Shown here: positions 23,634-35,840 of the stretch, one piece after another
Numbering within the stretch: position 1 is the stretch's first letter
How the letters are laid out: every line of letters begins with the position of its first letter
Position numbers and translations under genes: made by a program
NCBI RefSeq assembly: GCF_003265705.1
Contig: NW_020312827.1
Coordinates: forward strand, 18,108,405-18,172,404
Direction: 5' to 3'
DNA from: Callorhinus ursinus
Taxonomy: Eukaryota > Chordata > Mammalia > Carnivora > Otariidae
Length of the DNA: 64,000 nucleotides
The notes under the pieces: model-generated
What the model was told of the DNA's origin: nothing
The model's database searches: none
The model's input: the letters and a program-made list of their open reading frames with translations, nothing else

Positions 23634-24418
23634 ATTTAATATATCACAGTTTGTTATTCATTATATTACCAATGGCAGGTGTGTTACTTTCATATTTTGT
23701 ATTATTCTTGGAACTGTCTTAAACAAGTCTCCTGATAAACACCTTGCAAAAGTTTCTTTCGGGAGTAGAGATGTTAGTAAAGCATGTGATTATAGAACTT
23801 TACATGATGTCAAATACTTATCCCAAACCCGTTACACTAATTTATGCTTCTACCTGCTATCTTAAGAGTTTGTTGATTTACATTTTCTTTAACCTTTATA
23901 TTGTCAGATTTAATATTTGCTAATGCCAGTTGAGTGATAATAAAATACCTTAATATGATATTGATTTTCATTTTCCTGATTACTATCAAGATTGAACATC
24001 TCATCATATTTCTATTGGTCATTTGTGTTTTCTCCTCTGTGAAATGTATATTTATACTTTTGCCCATTTCCTTTCTCTGTTGCATTAACTTTCTGTAATA
24101 GTCTGCTGCATATTGCTCCTCGATATTAACTTTTTGTTAGTTATATATGTTATATAAATGTGTTCTCTCAGTTTATAGCATTTATTTTTAGTTATTTTAA
24201 GTGTCTTTTGATGGACACAAGGCTCATGCTTTAATATTGTCAAGTATATCTTTTCTCTTGTATTTTAGTCCTTTTTGTTAAGATTGTTTTCTTTACCACA
24301 AAGCTAGAAGATATTTATCTGTATTTTCCTAAATGTTAAAACATTTTGCTTTTGACATTTAACTGGTAATATGCTTGCAGTTGATACCTATGTATGTTTT
24401 AAGATAGGAATCATTTTT

Positions 24419-24609
24419 GGGCGCCTGGGTGGCTCAGTCGGTTAAGCGACTGCCTTCGGCTCAGGTCATGATCCTGGAGTCCTGGGATCGAGTCCCGCAT
24501 CAGGCTCCCTGCTCGGCAGGGAGTCTGCTTCTCCCTCTGACCCTCTTCCCTCTCGTGCTATCTCTCATTCTCTCTCTCTCAAATAAATAAATAAAAATTA
24601 AAAAAAAAA
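24419..24609 (+). mobile_element. SINEC inserted in L1
   Basis: Near-consensus type A copy. Exact 18-bp TSD AAGATAGGAATCATTTTT at 24401-24418 and 24610-24627. Confidence 0.98.
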
Positions 24610-25318
24610 AAGATAGGAATCATTTTTGTTTGTTTGGATTTTCATATGAAAATGATGTTTAGTTAGCTCAAATTGTAGAATAGACTTCCTTTTCCCCACT
24701 GATCTGACATTGTCTCTTCCCGCATAAACCAATGTTCTATAGATGTGTACGTTTGTTTCTGGGCTTTTAATTCTATCATAATATTCATCACTTTCTCTAT
24801 CTCTATGTCAGTAATTTCTTAGTAATAAATAGCACTAGAGATAGGACAAATATCTCTTTTTATGCTTTTCAATAATCCCTCCCCCCCATAGATGTAACTG
24901 GGCTATACTTAGGCCTTGAGACTTCCATGCATATTTTAAATTAATTTTGAAAAATTCCACGAACTTGAGATTTTTATTGAAATAATGTTGAAATTTAAGA
25001 TAAATGTGAAGATATGTGATGTATTTATTCAGTGTACTCTTTTAAATTAACTCTATTAACTCTTCCCATACATGAGTATTATATGTCTTTTTAGCTTTTG
25101 AAACTTGTAAGGACTGTCCTGTTAAACCTCTGGATGGGTGTTCTTTTTGTGGGGAGATGTTTAATTATACCTTAAATTTCTTATATATACTACTATTGAT
25201 GCATCCTATTTTTTAGTCACTTTTGGTTAGTTACATTTTTCTAAAATTTCTTATCCTTTCATGTAGGTTTTCAAAATTGTTGAGATAAACTCAAATAGAG
25301 AATACCTATTATATTTTA

Positions 25319-25522
25319 TTTTTTTTATTTTTTTTAAAGATTTTATTTATTTATTTGAGAGAGAGAGAATGAGAGATAGAGAGCACGAGAGGGAAGAGGG
25401 TCAGAGGGAGGAGCAGACTCTCTGCCGAGCAGGGAGCCCGATGTGGGACTCGATCCCAGGACTCCGGGATCATGACCTGAGCCGAAGGCAGTCGCTTAAC
25501 CAACTGAGCCACCCAGGTGCCC
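25319..25522 (-). mobile_element. SINEC inserted in L1
   Basis: Antisense type A copy. Exact 22-bp TSD at 25297-25318 and 25523-25544, starting AGAGAATACC and ending ATATTTTA. Confidence 0.98.
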
Positions 25523-25910
25523 AGAGAATACCTATTATATTTTAATCTTGGCTACCTGCAGTTATGTCCTTCTTTAATCTTTGCCTCATCTAAACTTATA
25601 TGCATGAGGCTTTTTTATTATGTCATCACATTTGTCTAAAATTGTGGCTGAATATAAGCATCTAGACCCACTTTGTCAACGTGTCCAATTTTTTGTCTGT
25701 GATAATTTTTATTTGAACTTATTTGTATTTCTGTGATCAATTTTTTTGGAGTTTTATCTATTTTGTTACTCTTTTCAAATAAACTTGTGCAGTTTTTATT
25801 TCTCTTTTAATCTTGTTTACTATATCTATATTTTTTATTTCGTAGATTAACGTGTTCCCTGGTTGCCTATTCTTTATTTTTAGAATGAGATTGTTTTTAT
25901 TTTTATAGAT

Positions 25911-27839
25911 ATAAATACTAAGAAAAGTTATTGATGGAAATCAATGGATCTAAATTGAATGAGTTTTGTTATAGCAATGCCAATCAAATTTTTGAATTTT
26001 TTCCAAGTTATGAGCCAAAATGAGTATGAATTATCATCACAACTCTTTGTAATGATCTTTTGAGAGACAATGATGAGAATCTACTTTAATAATTTGGAAA
26101 GAAAATTGAAAACCATATTATTTGCAAAATCATCTATTACCAAGTTAGTATGACATTTCTTTTCTTAGATTCTGCAAATTCTATCAAAAATGCTTAACAA
26201 GATCTTATCAAATGGCTATTTAAATACATCTGTGACTTTTTTACTCTGGGGCATCTCATTTAATCTTATATAATCAGAAAGAGTTTATAAAATCTAAACA
26301 TTAATTTCAACAGACTTTTACCATCATGATATATTTTGACAAAATACTTTTATCTTACCATAGGTTTCAAATACATTTCTGCAATACTGTGAAGCTCCAG
26401 ATTTAGGTTTTTCCATGTATGAGAATAATTGTTATTTTAACTATAGGTCTAAGGAAATCTTTGTTGTTAAACTGATCAGATGAATCTGACTCACTTTCTA
26501 TTAGAGAACAACTTATTCCATATTTTAATTGAAATGAACATGTTAATAAGCATTTAAAAAATATAGAGAGCATATTTTAAAAGATAAACTATTGAAAGTA
26601 TCAAATTCAAGTTATACAGTCATTAAAAAATTAACTTTATATCGTATAACAAATTATTAAATGTATGTTTATTTTTGATTATCTGATTTGTAATAAATCA
26701 GTGCAAATGTGACTTTGAATATAAGTTATGTATAAAATGAAGTCTATGGTGCAAAACTTAATATGATTTCAGTGAATATGTAGCTTGTGTGTGTTGGGCA
26801 TTTTGGAGTTAATTAAACACGTTTGCGTAAATGTGTGTATACATGTTCACATGTGCACATATATACACATTGACACATGCAGGCAAGTGTGTGTCTACAC
26901 ATGTGCAGATATATGTGTGGATTAGATATCTATATGCATGTGTATATTTTATTAATATCATCAGGTCTCATAATTAAAATTTTCTATGTAAAAGATAAAA
27001 GCATGAGTGTTCTGGCATCTCACATATTTAGCTTAATGCTAATTTTTGTAAAGAGAAATTTGAAGGTATAAAATATTTTATGAGATGAAAGATGAAAGTT
27101 TAATGTTATTGAAATATATCGTGGTCTATTTTAAAAAGATAGGATATAACAGCCTTCTTTACTCTCCGCCCTACACACACACATGTACAAGAGATCATAT
27201 AAAATTTTTGTCCAGGACTTTTATCCCATAAATTGAAGTATCTGGTAGTCCAAAAAATATTTAAGATCTATTTAAAGAATGAAACTTGATTATTATATTC
27301 TGCTTTTTAGAAGCACTTTCTCATGATGATTTCTAGCAATAAGTATTATGGAAAACATTTTAAAAAGCACTTAAATATTTGGGACCAAAAGTTATTTTTA
27401 GCATTCATAGGTTAATTTAGGACTTAGTATATTTAAAGTGAGTAAATAGCTTATATCTCTTAAAAGATAAAACCAAAATATGCATCTTATAGAAATATTT
27501 CTGGCAAATTGAGGATAGATCTCAGTATAAACTAGGGCAATGTGTTTTTTTTAATCTGTTCTGTTTAACAAAGTTTATAGTTAATATTAACACATATTGG
27601 TAGGATCAAGATGCTTGGATTAGGTCTGGGGACTTCTGCTCTCCTATTTCCTTTTTAAATTCACTGTTTCAATGTAAGCAAAACTAGATTGGCAAGAATA
27701 GCACTAAGCCAAGTGATTGGCTTATTTGCAGGGACCTCATTTTTCTTGAAGATCCTCATACAAATGCAATGACTTTGCATCATCCTGGGGGAGAGGGTGA
27801 AATCAATACACTTACTGTATGTTTCTTTTATTTTCAGCT
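25911..27839. other. Unassigned, very AT-rich DNA
   Basis: About 1.9 kb with no recognised gene or repeat, apart from an alternating TG/CA/TA patch around 26820-26950. Confidence 0.35.
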
Positions 27840-28260
27840 CATATTAGTAATAATAAGTTTCATGCAGGACCTTTGATGTAAATTAATGACTGGTTGAAGT
27901 TAGTGGACCAGAGAGCAACCCCTCCCAGGCAGTCATTAATCTCCAGAAATGCCTTATGCTGCAATTGTAATCGCTTAAATAAAAGCTTGCAAGAGAATTC
28001 AAAGAGAAATGCTAGACTTGTACTTGTCACTATAGGACAAATGGCAATTTCGATCCCCAATAAATCTCCAGAGGAACAAATAATTTGTGTTTCAACTGTG
28101 CTGTTTCCTAAAATGCTGTGCAGCATTTACAACTTTTTGAGGTGCCAATGCAGATTGATCTTCAAGATTCAATGCTGGATGGAATTGTCCTACAGTGAAA
28201 TTTCACCATAAATTGAAGAAAATAGATCGTACTTGTAGGAACTAATTTGCAATATTAGGT
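27840..28260. promoter_or_regulatory. Candidate conserved non-coding element
   Basis: A repeat-free 400-bp stretch of balanced composition with homeodomain-like cores (TTAATGA, CATTAAT, TGCAATTGTAATCGC) and frames open on both strands (27860-28126 minus, 27894-28211 plus). This is pattern recognition only and no alignment was possible. Confidence 0.3.
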
Positions 28261-28479
28261 TTTTGAACTTATAAATAACTTCAGAAGGGCTTTAGAACTG
28301 TAATGTAAGAAACATCTGCACTAATGAAGTCTACCTAAAATGTCTTTATTGGTAAAACAATGGATTCTGCATTAATTATCTTGCTTATATATCTCAGTCA
28401 TAGTAAACAATTGTGGCATTTTGCTCCTCAAAACACTATCATCCATAGGTTTCATATTGTAAGATTTCTTCCTCTCTCT

Positions 28480-28900
28480 GACTGGCACTTCTCATCCCCT
28501 TTCCTGACTTTCTGTTCTTTTCACTCATCTTAATACCAATATTAGTCTGGGAACATGTTCAACCTTCTTTACTAAACCTTGTCAACTTTATTTTCAGAAC
28601 AGCATCTCACTCCATCTGCTCTTTGTCAGTTATGTAACCGCTCCCTGATCTGATGTGACACTACCTTTTCCATGGATTGATGGGCAGTATAACTGATTTT
28701 TCTATTGCCAGTCTGTCCTCCTTCAACTACTTTCTTCAGAGAGTAATCAGCAATCCTCCTAAGATATAGGCCCGTGTTGATATCTTGTTACCTAACACCT
28801 TCAATGGCATGTCATTGTCTTTTTAATATAGCTCATGCTATTCCATGGAATTTATAAGATTATCAATAATCTGGCCTTCACTAATCAATGAAAAAGAAAT
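28480..28900 (+). repeat. L2-like LINE fragment (tentative)
   Basis: CTAACACCTTCAATGGCATGTCATTG followed by ATAATCTGGCCTTCACTAA resembles the L2 3' region (CTTCAATGGCTTCCCATTG ... GATCTGGCC). Confidence 0.5.
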
Positions 28901-28944
28901 ATGGTGAATAATCTTTAACTTTTGAGATGTCCTACCTTTATTCA

Positions 28945-29497
28945 CTGTGGTGGACAGACTCTAGCTGCCTGGTATTCTTGCATAATCCTTTCCCCTTGAA
29001 TGTGGGCAAGATCTGTGACTTGCTTCTTACCAATGGAATATGGTAAAGGTGACTGGTTGTATGCAATTAGGTAGACAGGATTATGTTACATAAGACCAAC
29101 ATCTGTCTTGCTAGGAGATGCTCGCCATTCCTGGTTTTAACGAAGCAAGCTGCCACATTGAGAGCTACCCTATAGATAGGACCAGGTGGCAAGGGGCTGA
29201 GGGTGGGTTCTGGCCCACCTCCAGAAAGAAACTTAGGCCCTCATTCCAGCGGCCTACAAAAAACTGAGTTCTGCCAGAGACCACATGAACTTGGAAACCA
29301 ATTATTCCCACATGACCTAAGAAAGCTTTAGATGAGAATCCAGTCTTGGCAGACATCTTGATTGCAGTCTTGCAGGGAGTCCAGCCAAACTCTGCCTGGA
29401 TTTCTGACTCATAGAGATGGTAAGATAATATATATGTGTCGTTTTATGCTACTAAATTTTTGGTAATTTGTCATGCATCAATAGAAAACTAAAACAC
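28945..29497 (+). mobile_element. MLT1-type MaLR LTR
   Basis: Sense LTR close to complete: GGTGGACAGACTCTAGCTGC, CTTTCCCCTTGAATGTGGGC, CTTGCTTCTTACCAATGGAA, GAAGCAAGCTGCCACATTG, GGGCTGAGGGTGGGTTCTGG, CTTGGCAGACATCTTGATTG, CAATAGAAAACTAAAACAC. Confidence 0.88.
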
Positions 29498-29969
29498 ACC
29501 ATACTTTGTAATGAAACTACCACTGCTTTAAGAGTTCAAAAGAAATATTTTGAGTAAATTTGTATATTTGGGCATCAAAAATGTAAAGCAGAAGGACATT
29601 TCTTATAGTCAAACACACATATACATAAACATGCTTACAAAGAACAAAAATTTAAACTTCTTAAATAATAATAGAGGAATGTGTTAGTTAAAAAGATGAA
29701 GCATTGTTGTGGGTGGGGGTAGAATAGCATTCCAAGTAGAACAAAACGGTAATTAGAATAAAAAAGAAAAGAAAAGAAAATTTGTCAAGCAGAGGGTAGA
29801 TGGGGACCCCAAGGGACATTTGACGAAAAAGGAGCACTGACCCCAAGTGAGGCTGAAGTCACACAAACTGATAATTCAAGACTCTGGCTATTACTTCATA
29901 TGTCAAACTACTCACAGTTTAGGGCGTGGAAAACTTGCTCTGTTGCAGCCTGGGAATTTAGAGCTGAAA
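29498..29969. other. Unassigned DNA
   Basis: Nothing recognised. Confidence 0.35.
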
Positions 29970-30125
29970 TCTAATAGTTAATGGTGTTACTCATTTTTAC
30001 AGTTGAGGAAATGGAGACCCAAAAGCTTAGGTTGACTTTTCCCAAACCACAGGACTTACAATCAGCACGGCCAGCAATCAAACTCAGATTAGATTTAGGT
30101 CATATGCTATGGGTCTACTGCCCTA
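29970..30125 (-). repeat. MIR fragment
   Basis: TTTTTACAGTTGAGGAAATGGAGACCC, CCCAAACCACAGGACTTACA, CAGCAATCAAACTCAGATTA, GGGTCTACTGCCCTAA is the antisense MIR order. Confidence 0.85.
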
Positions 30126-30209
30126 ATTTGTTTTGAATTTTAGAATAATGGCTTACATGATTTGATAGATGTATCAAAACAACTACTCACTATAGTCAAA
30201 ATGCTTCTG

Positions 30210-30400
30210 GGCGCCTGGGTGGCTCAGATGGTTAAGCGTCTGCCTTCGGCTCAGGTCATGGTCCCAGGGTCCTGGGATCGAGTCCCGCATTGGGCTCCCT
30301 GCTCCTTGGGAGCCTGCTTCTCCCTCTGCTTCTCTCTCCCTCTCTCTCTCTCTCTCTCCCCACCTCTGTCGCTCATGAATAAATAAATAAAATCATTAAA
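30210..30400 (+). mobile_element. SINEC
   Basis: Type C copy (tail ends CTCATGAATAAATAAATAAAATC). TSD AAAATGCTTCTG at 30198-30209 and 30401-30412. Confidence 0.97.
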
Positions 30401-30412
30401 AAAATGCTTCTG

Positions 30413-31294
30413 TGTAAATAAACCAGTTTCTATTTTAAAAATAAATTAAAATATCTGCATTTGAAGCGACTTTTGTTCAGTGTTTTGAATCTGTCTGCCT
30501 TTTCAAAGTAACTTCTTAAAGATTTACAAAGTGTTAAACCTCAAACTGATAAGAACATTAATTTTCAGGTTCCTATACATCCTATAGCAAGGCTTCAGTC
30601 TAAAAGTTGGCAGTTTTTTACCTTAGACACCAGGTTAACACATAATTATCTCCTCATTGTGAAGAATGAGAAGGTTAGCATGACAATCGATGGAAGATGT
30701 CAACTCAAAGAATACATCTTGTGAAATGCAACAATTAGAGGAGACTCTCAACACTTTCTAGGGACTGAGACAGTCCAAGGCTAATTTAGATCATCATCTA
30801 AACTATTTAAGTTCTAAGTGTCAGCAGAGAGTTAGGTAGTCCATTTCAGTGGCATTGGAAGACCCAGCTATAAAGAGTAACAAAGGAGAAAGGAAAGTGA
30901 ACATGGGAAAATAAAAATAATTCTTTGGATTTCCACACACCTGTTGATTATTAACATACTCCTGAGGTATGTTTTATCACTAGCATCCTGATCCAGCTAA
31001 GGATGCTGAGATTCTCCAGATAACATCACACAAGCTAATTGATTTGTTTAAGGTCAAATATAAAGTTTATCATTAGAATCCTGCTTTTGTTTTCATTCAC
31101 ATTATCTTGTTGGTGAAGGGAAAATAAAGAGGCATATTGAATAAAAAGAAAGGGAATAGAAAAATACAAAGGTATCTATTATGGTGGCTGATTGTCTGCT
31201 AGATACACAATCCACCATGCCCTGAGATTGCCATTTATTTATTCAAACTTAATCCAAATGTAGCAGGGAGGGAACAGAAATCAGAGGTGTTGAT
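30413..31294. other. Unassigned DNA
   Basis: Nothing recognised. Confidence 0.35.
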
Positions 31295-31470
31295 TACTAC
31301 TTCTGACACTGGCACTCAACAGTTGCATGACCCCTTAATGACTATTTGAACTTTGCATCTATTTTCATCTCTTGAAAACTGCACTTCCAAGAAAAGAAAC
31401 AGAATCAAGTGAGATAATGAATGTGACAATGTCTAGTATACAGACATCACATAACAAATAAGTTTAATAA
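31295..31470 (+). repeat. MIR fragment
   Basis: TTCTGACACTGGCACTCAACAG, GCATGACCCCTTAATGAC, TTCATCTCTTGAAAACTGC, GAGATAATGAATGTGAC, AATAAATGTTA follow MIR order. Confidence 0.65.
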
Positions 31471-31878
31471 ATGTTAAATAACCCTTTATGATGCAAATTT
31501 ATGGAAGCAAACCCTTTATTTTGTCATATTTATGATTAAGGAACAGATATTTGTTTGGCCATGACTGTCATTTTCTTTAGAGTCTATTCATAAGGACTCA
31601 TACCCCCAAATGAATAAATATTACTGAAGAACAAAAATAATATTACATGTACTTCTGTACCTTCTAGGAGCTTATGGTCTAACTGGGATGAGCACACTGT
31701 TATCATTAGCTGTATTGTTCTAAGGGCAACAAAGTTTCAGACAATTGAAAGATTAAAGTCCACTAAAGTAACTTCCATGGTGCTTCCAGAATTTGGTTGA
31801 AAGATACTAGATAAGCAGAGAGGAGAAGGCAAAGCATTGCAAGCGTCCTGAGATTGGCACAGTGAAAGTATCAAGGTA
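31471..31878. other. Unassigned DNA
   Basis: Nothing recognised. A GAGCTTATGGTCTAACTGGG-like segment at about 31668-31688 may belong to an old MIR or L2 piece. Confidence 0.3.
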
Positions 31879-31887
31879 GAAAATGGA

Positions 31888-32095
31888 GGGTGCCTGGGTG
31901 GCTCAGTTGGTTAAGCAACTGCCTTCGGCTCAGGTCATGATCCTGGAGTCCCTGGATTGAGTCCCGCATCGGGCTCCCTGCTCGGCAGGGAGTCTGCCTC
32001 TCCCTCTGAGCCTCCCCCCTTTCATGTGCTCTCTCTCTCTCTTTCTTTCATTCTCTCTGTCTCAAATAAATAAATAAAATCTTAAAAAAAAAAAA
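31888..32095 (+). mobile_element. SINEC
   Basis: Type A copy. TSD GAAAATGGA at 31879-31887 and 32096-32104. Confidence 0.97.
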
Positions 32096-32104
32096 GAAAA
32101 TGGA

Positions 32105-33383
32105 AATTCCAGGGAGAACATTTACATTCACTAAGGGCCTCGTGTGTACCAAACAAACCACCTACAAAAAGTATAGGAGATACTTTACATGGAAAGTATT
32201 CCATGTAACCCCTTCAAAACTATAAAAAGCATGCATGCTTCTATCACTCAAATAACTTGTGTAATAGGTATTGATTACAACATTTTATATCTAATCCAAA
32301 TGTATACTGGCACCTCTCTGATCCTTTGGATATCAGCAGGATTACCTCACAGCTCTGATTCCACAATGTCCTTCATAAGCCTTACACTTCCTCCAGATTT
32401 TTGCCAATCCTTCCCTCAAGGTTCTTTCTGTTCCTCTATCTCTGAGCTCGCCCATTCTGACCCTCTCCTACACCACCACAACTAGGAACTCTTCTTTTAC
32501 TGGTTCTTCCTGCAAATCCAGACACAGAAAGTATTGTCATTTTATTCGGTGTGTTGAAACTCAGACGTCAGAAAAGTCGGTGAGGGGAGCCCACTGAGCA
32601 TTACAACTTCCCCATTCGTGGGCTCCCCCATTTTTCTACCTCAAACACTGTGTTTTAGAAGCCAGATGCAGTCTTCTCTTATCTCATGCAAAGTAGCCTC
32701 ATTGCCTTCTCTAGAGCCTTCATAGCATCTGACACCCCATGTCCCACAGAGACTCAACTAATAGTTTACCAAAAATACTTTTCCAAGATGTGTTATTCAA
32801 GTATCAGGGCATACTGTAAAAGATTTTGAAATGAGCAAAAACATCACGGACTGTAGTATCCTGTCAAGCTTACCATATAGCATATTTTTTATCTTTATTG
32901 TCCTTGAGCTATTTACAACTCTGCAAGTCATAGAAATCTGATAATAATGGAGATAATTCCAATGCAAAGAAATGCAAGAATTCTATCTCATGGAATGCTG
33001 TTGATTATTGTCCTGTAAATATTGATCTAATTGTGGAAATAATCATAAATTCACTGTCACAATTTCTGGCTGCCTATATAATTGTGCTTTTTGGGTTCCC
33101 CTCCCAGGCAGCTATGACATCTTAGTGTTTCCCTCATTAATTAATGATTTAATAAAATCTTTGGCCCAGGTTTTAGGAATAGTTTTATGAAAGTCCTGAT
33201 TTTAGCTTTCTAAAAATCTCTTCAGTAATTAGCTTCCCATTAAATACTTTATATATATATTCATCTACAAGGAGTCTTCAAATATCTTTAAGTTCTAGGA
33301 AAATATCTGGAAAGGCCCAAAACCAAGTTTAGGAATTTTCAAAGAATTCCTTTCTTAAAACCATTTTCAAAAATTATCTTAAC
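32105..33383. other. Unassigned DNA with a conserved-element-like core
   Basis: A 98-codon frame at 32189-32485 (+) has no recognisable protein content. The 32380-32520 part could be an L2 remnant. The 32990-33180 part is repeat-free and AT-rich with homeodomain-like cores (see findings). Confidence 0.3.
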
Positions 33384-33472
33384 TGCCTTCAGTAGTCCAT
33401 AGCATATAAGCATAATAGAGTCTTTAACATGCCTTCAGTAGCCCATAGCATATAAACATAATAGATTCTTAA
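33384..33472. repeat. Local 47-bp-period tandem duplication
   Basis: GCCTTCAGTAGTCCATAGCA at 33384 recurs as GCCTTCAGTAGCCCATAGCA at 33431. Similarity continues through CATATAAGCATAATAGA / CATATAAACATAATAGA. Confidence 0.95.
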
Positions 33473-33559
33473 ATTCTCAATGGAAATGACACAAGGTAAG
33501 TGACATATCACTTAATTTTTGGTAGCATAATCTAACATATGCGCTTTTGGATACCATCA

Positions 33560-33990
33560 TTTTATGTTCACTATTAACTTGGAATTCTAATAGCACATAT
33601 CACTTCAGATTTTATGTCCCAAATGTATTATGTTTGAAAAGATATTTATGCAATGAGTCATAATCATAGAAGATTTCATGGGTTTCTTTGAGAAGCTGGA
33701 CTGACATAACACTAAACTTGTGACAATTTTTCTGTACGGGGTTGCAAAACAGGTACACATCCACACTAAGCCACTCTATTATAAGTGATTAAGATGTACA
33801 TTAATCAATTCATCCAACTAATTACCTGCCAAAAGTTGCAAGTGAGCTTTTATGGCTTTTATAAATGTTAATTATCTGTAGCTAAATGTATATATGTTTT
33901 GCAAAGAAATAAAAGAACAGTGTTGGATTTCTGCTTTGACAGTTGTATTTCACAGAATGTATTATTTCAGTTGACTTTTTCCATCAAATG
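33560..33990. promoter_or_regulatory. Candidate conserved non-coding element
   Basis: A repeat-free stretch with clustered homeodomain-type cores (ACATTAATCAATTCATC, CAACTAATTACCTGCC, ATGTTAATTATCTG). Inference from appearance only. Confidence 0.3.
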
Positions 33991-34192
33991 TCATGATAAC
34001 CTTTCCATTTTTTCACAATAAGAAGATTATGTGTTAACTTGGTGTCAAAGGTAAAAAACTACTAACCTCTAGAGGAAACCTTGAAATAGGAAGGATAGGG
34101 GTACTGGAAATAAATGTTATCTGTTTGAGATTTAGCACATTGTAAATCTCTATAAATTTACTGTGAAAGACTTCAATTTAGAAAAAAAAAAA

Positions 34193-34300
34193 ACTTCATT
34201 CATTCAGTCAATCACCCAAGATTCATCAAGTAATTATTATGTGTCATGGGCTGCACTTGGAGTTGAGTATAAACAGATAAATAGAACAGTTTATTTAGTG
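34193..34300 (-). repeat. L2 3' end
   Basis: CATTCATTCAGTCAATCACC, TTCATCAAGTAATTATTATG, TGTCATGGGCTGCACTTGG matches the antisense L2 3' terminus. Confidence 0.65.
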
Positions 34301-34339
34301 CTGACAGAGCTCTAAGTGGATGAATAAATATAAACAGCT

Positions 34340-34525
34340 CACTAGTAAGAGGTTTAAATCCTGTGTTTGCATATTACAAACTGTCAGGCCCTGGGTTATT
34401 TATATAATTTAACACTCAGTTCTTAATCTGTAAAATGACGCTCTTTATCTCAACTTAAGACTTTTCTGAGGTTTCACTGTTGAGCAAGTTCCTGACACAG
34501 AGTAGGTGCCTAGCATGTCTGTCTT
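34340..34525 (+). repeat. MIR fragment
   Basis: GAGGTTTAAATCCTGTG, TTATTTATATAATTTAACAC, AGTTCTTAATCTGTAAAATGA, AAGTTCCTGACACAGAGTAGG, GTGCCTAGC in MIR order. Confidence 0.8.
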
Positions 34526-35840
34526 TCCCAATGAGATACTGCAGTTCAGGAAACAGAATGTTGTCAGGGAGTGAGTAGGATAAGACTTAGTAGTACGTAC
34601 GATCATTGGTGCCCTCATCGAGGTCATGACACTTAACACAGTGTTTCAGCAGCAAGCAGGCATTTTTTAAGCAATGAGATTGTGGGAGCCAAGACCGAGG
34701 TGTGAGATTTCAACATTTCAGGTAAATTAATCTTTTTACTCTTTAAAAACAAAGCAAAAAAAAAAAAAGAAAGAAAAGAAAAAAACTGTACTCTAAATTT
34801 TGGGTGATTAAAAAAATATAATTCTAGAAAGTTAAAATCTAGTATTGAATTTGTTAAACTTAGAATAAATTATGACTATAATTTCCAGACCTAACATGTA
34901 TTTCCTAATACACACCTCCCCCCTCAAAATGTCAATATAGTGAAATAAACGATTTTTGTATGGTTATATCTACACACATTTTAAACCAAAGAAGAGTAGT
35001 GAATATATGATTTCTGAATTTAGAAGAGAGCTTTCGAGGTTTTTTTAATAAGAAAGAAACTGGTGGATGCGAGTAAACCAATCATCACTGAAAAGTTTAC
35101 TTGAGACAATGTTCTTTAAATTTTTAATAGGCTCCCATTGAATAGATAGAAAAATTTCTCCATAATTTCAATAGATTGCAGGCTGTTCCCACAGAGTTCA
35201 TGTTTGTAAATTCTGCAGGAAGCAGTGGGGGTGGAGGGACAGGTTGGGCGGTGTCAGGAAGTGATGGGACGAGGGATATCGGGAAAGGCAAGAACTCTAC
35301 ACGTGACAATAATCTCTACATGCATGAGTCTGTGCAAACATCAAAAATGTTTTAGGACAGCTTTCCTTTAAAAGCATACTTTAATATAAACATAGGCTGA
35401 AGTAATATTCTTCATAACTAACATAGAAAAAGCCCAGCGTTTTAGTCTTCTATTGTGATCTCAGATGATCAATGTCAATTTCTCCCTCAATCTAAAGAAT
35501 CAACTTTTAGTTGCCTTTCTGATAGAAAAAAAGAAACACTTAGATAATACTCCATCCTCTGAAGATCACCTAAAAATGAATGATGAGTAAAATTGTACAG
35601 TTTATAAAGTATTTTTATATACTGAGATATTTAGATATCTTCACTCTGTCCCTATCAAGACCCCTTATATGAATGGAGGTTTTAGAGTGGTAATTAACCA
35701 AGTCCTTATCTTCACTCAAAGATTGGTGCAAATTAATATAGAGAGGAATCACACTGATGGAAGGTACAATATCAGCTAAGGCCACCCTAGGAAACCGTGT
35801 TTAACCTAGGCAATTTTTAACTTGGTGCTTTCTAAATATA
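34526..35840. other. Unassigned DNA
   Basis: A-rich patch at about 34745-34790. No gene or repeat otherwise recognised. Confidence 0.35.

Larger units (their letters stand above)
23030..25910 (-). mobile_element. Decayed antisense L1 (L1M-type), interrupted three times
   Basis: T-rich strand of an old L1. The left part is 3' UTR-like (ATTCATCCATATCATTGTAA, GTAGTTCATTTATTTTC, TTAACTTTTTGTTAGTTATAT). Then reversed ORF2-like text (CTAGAAGATATTTATCTG, TTCCTAAATG, CAAATAAACTTGTGCAG). Interrupted by MER20 at 23415-23633 and by SINECs at 24419-24609 and 25319-25522. Both reading frames are destroyed. Borders are approximate. Confidence 0.75.

Noticed and set aside
32189..32485. 98-codon plus-strand frame
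   Set aside because: No recognisable protein, no transcript signals, and possible L2 remnant in its second half.
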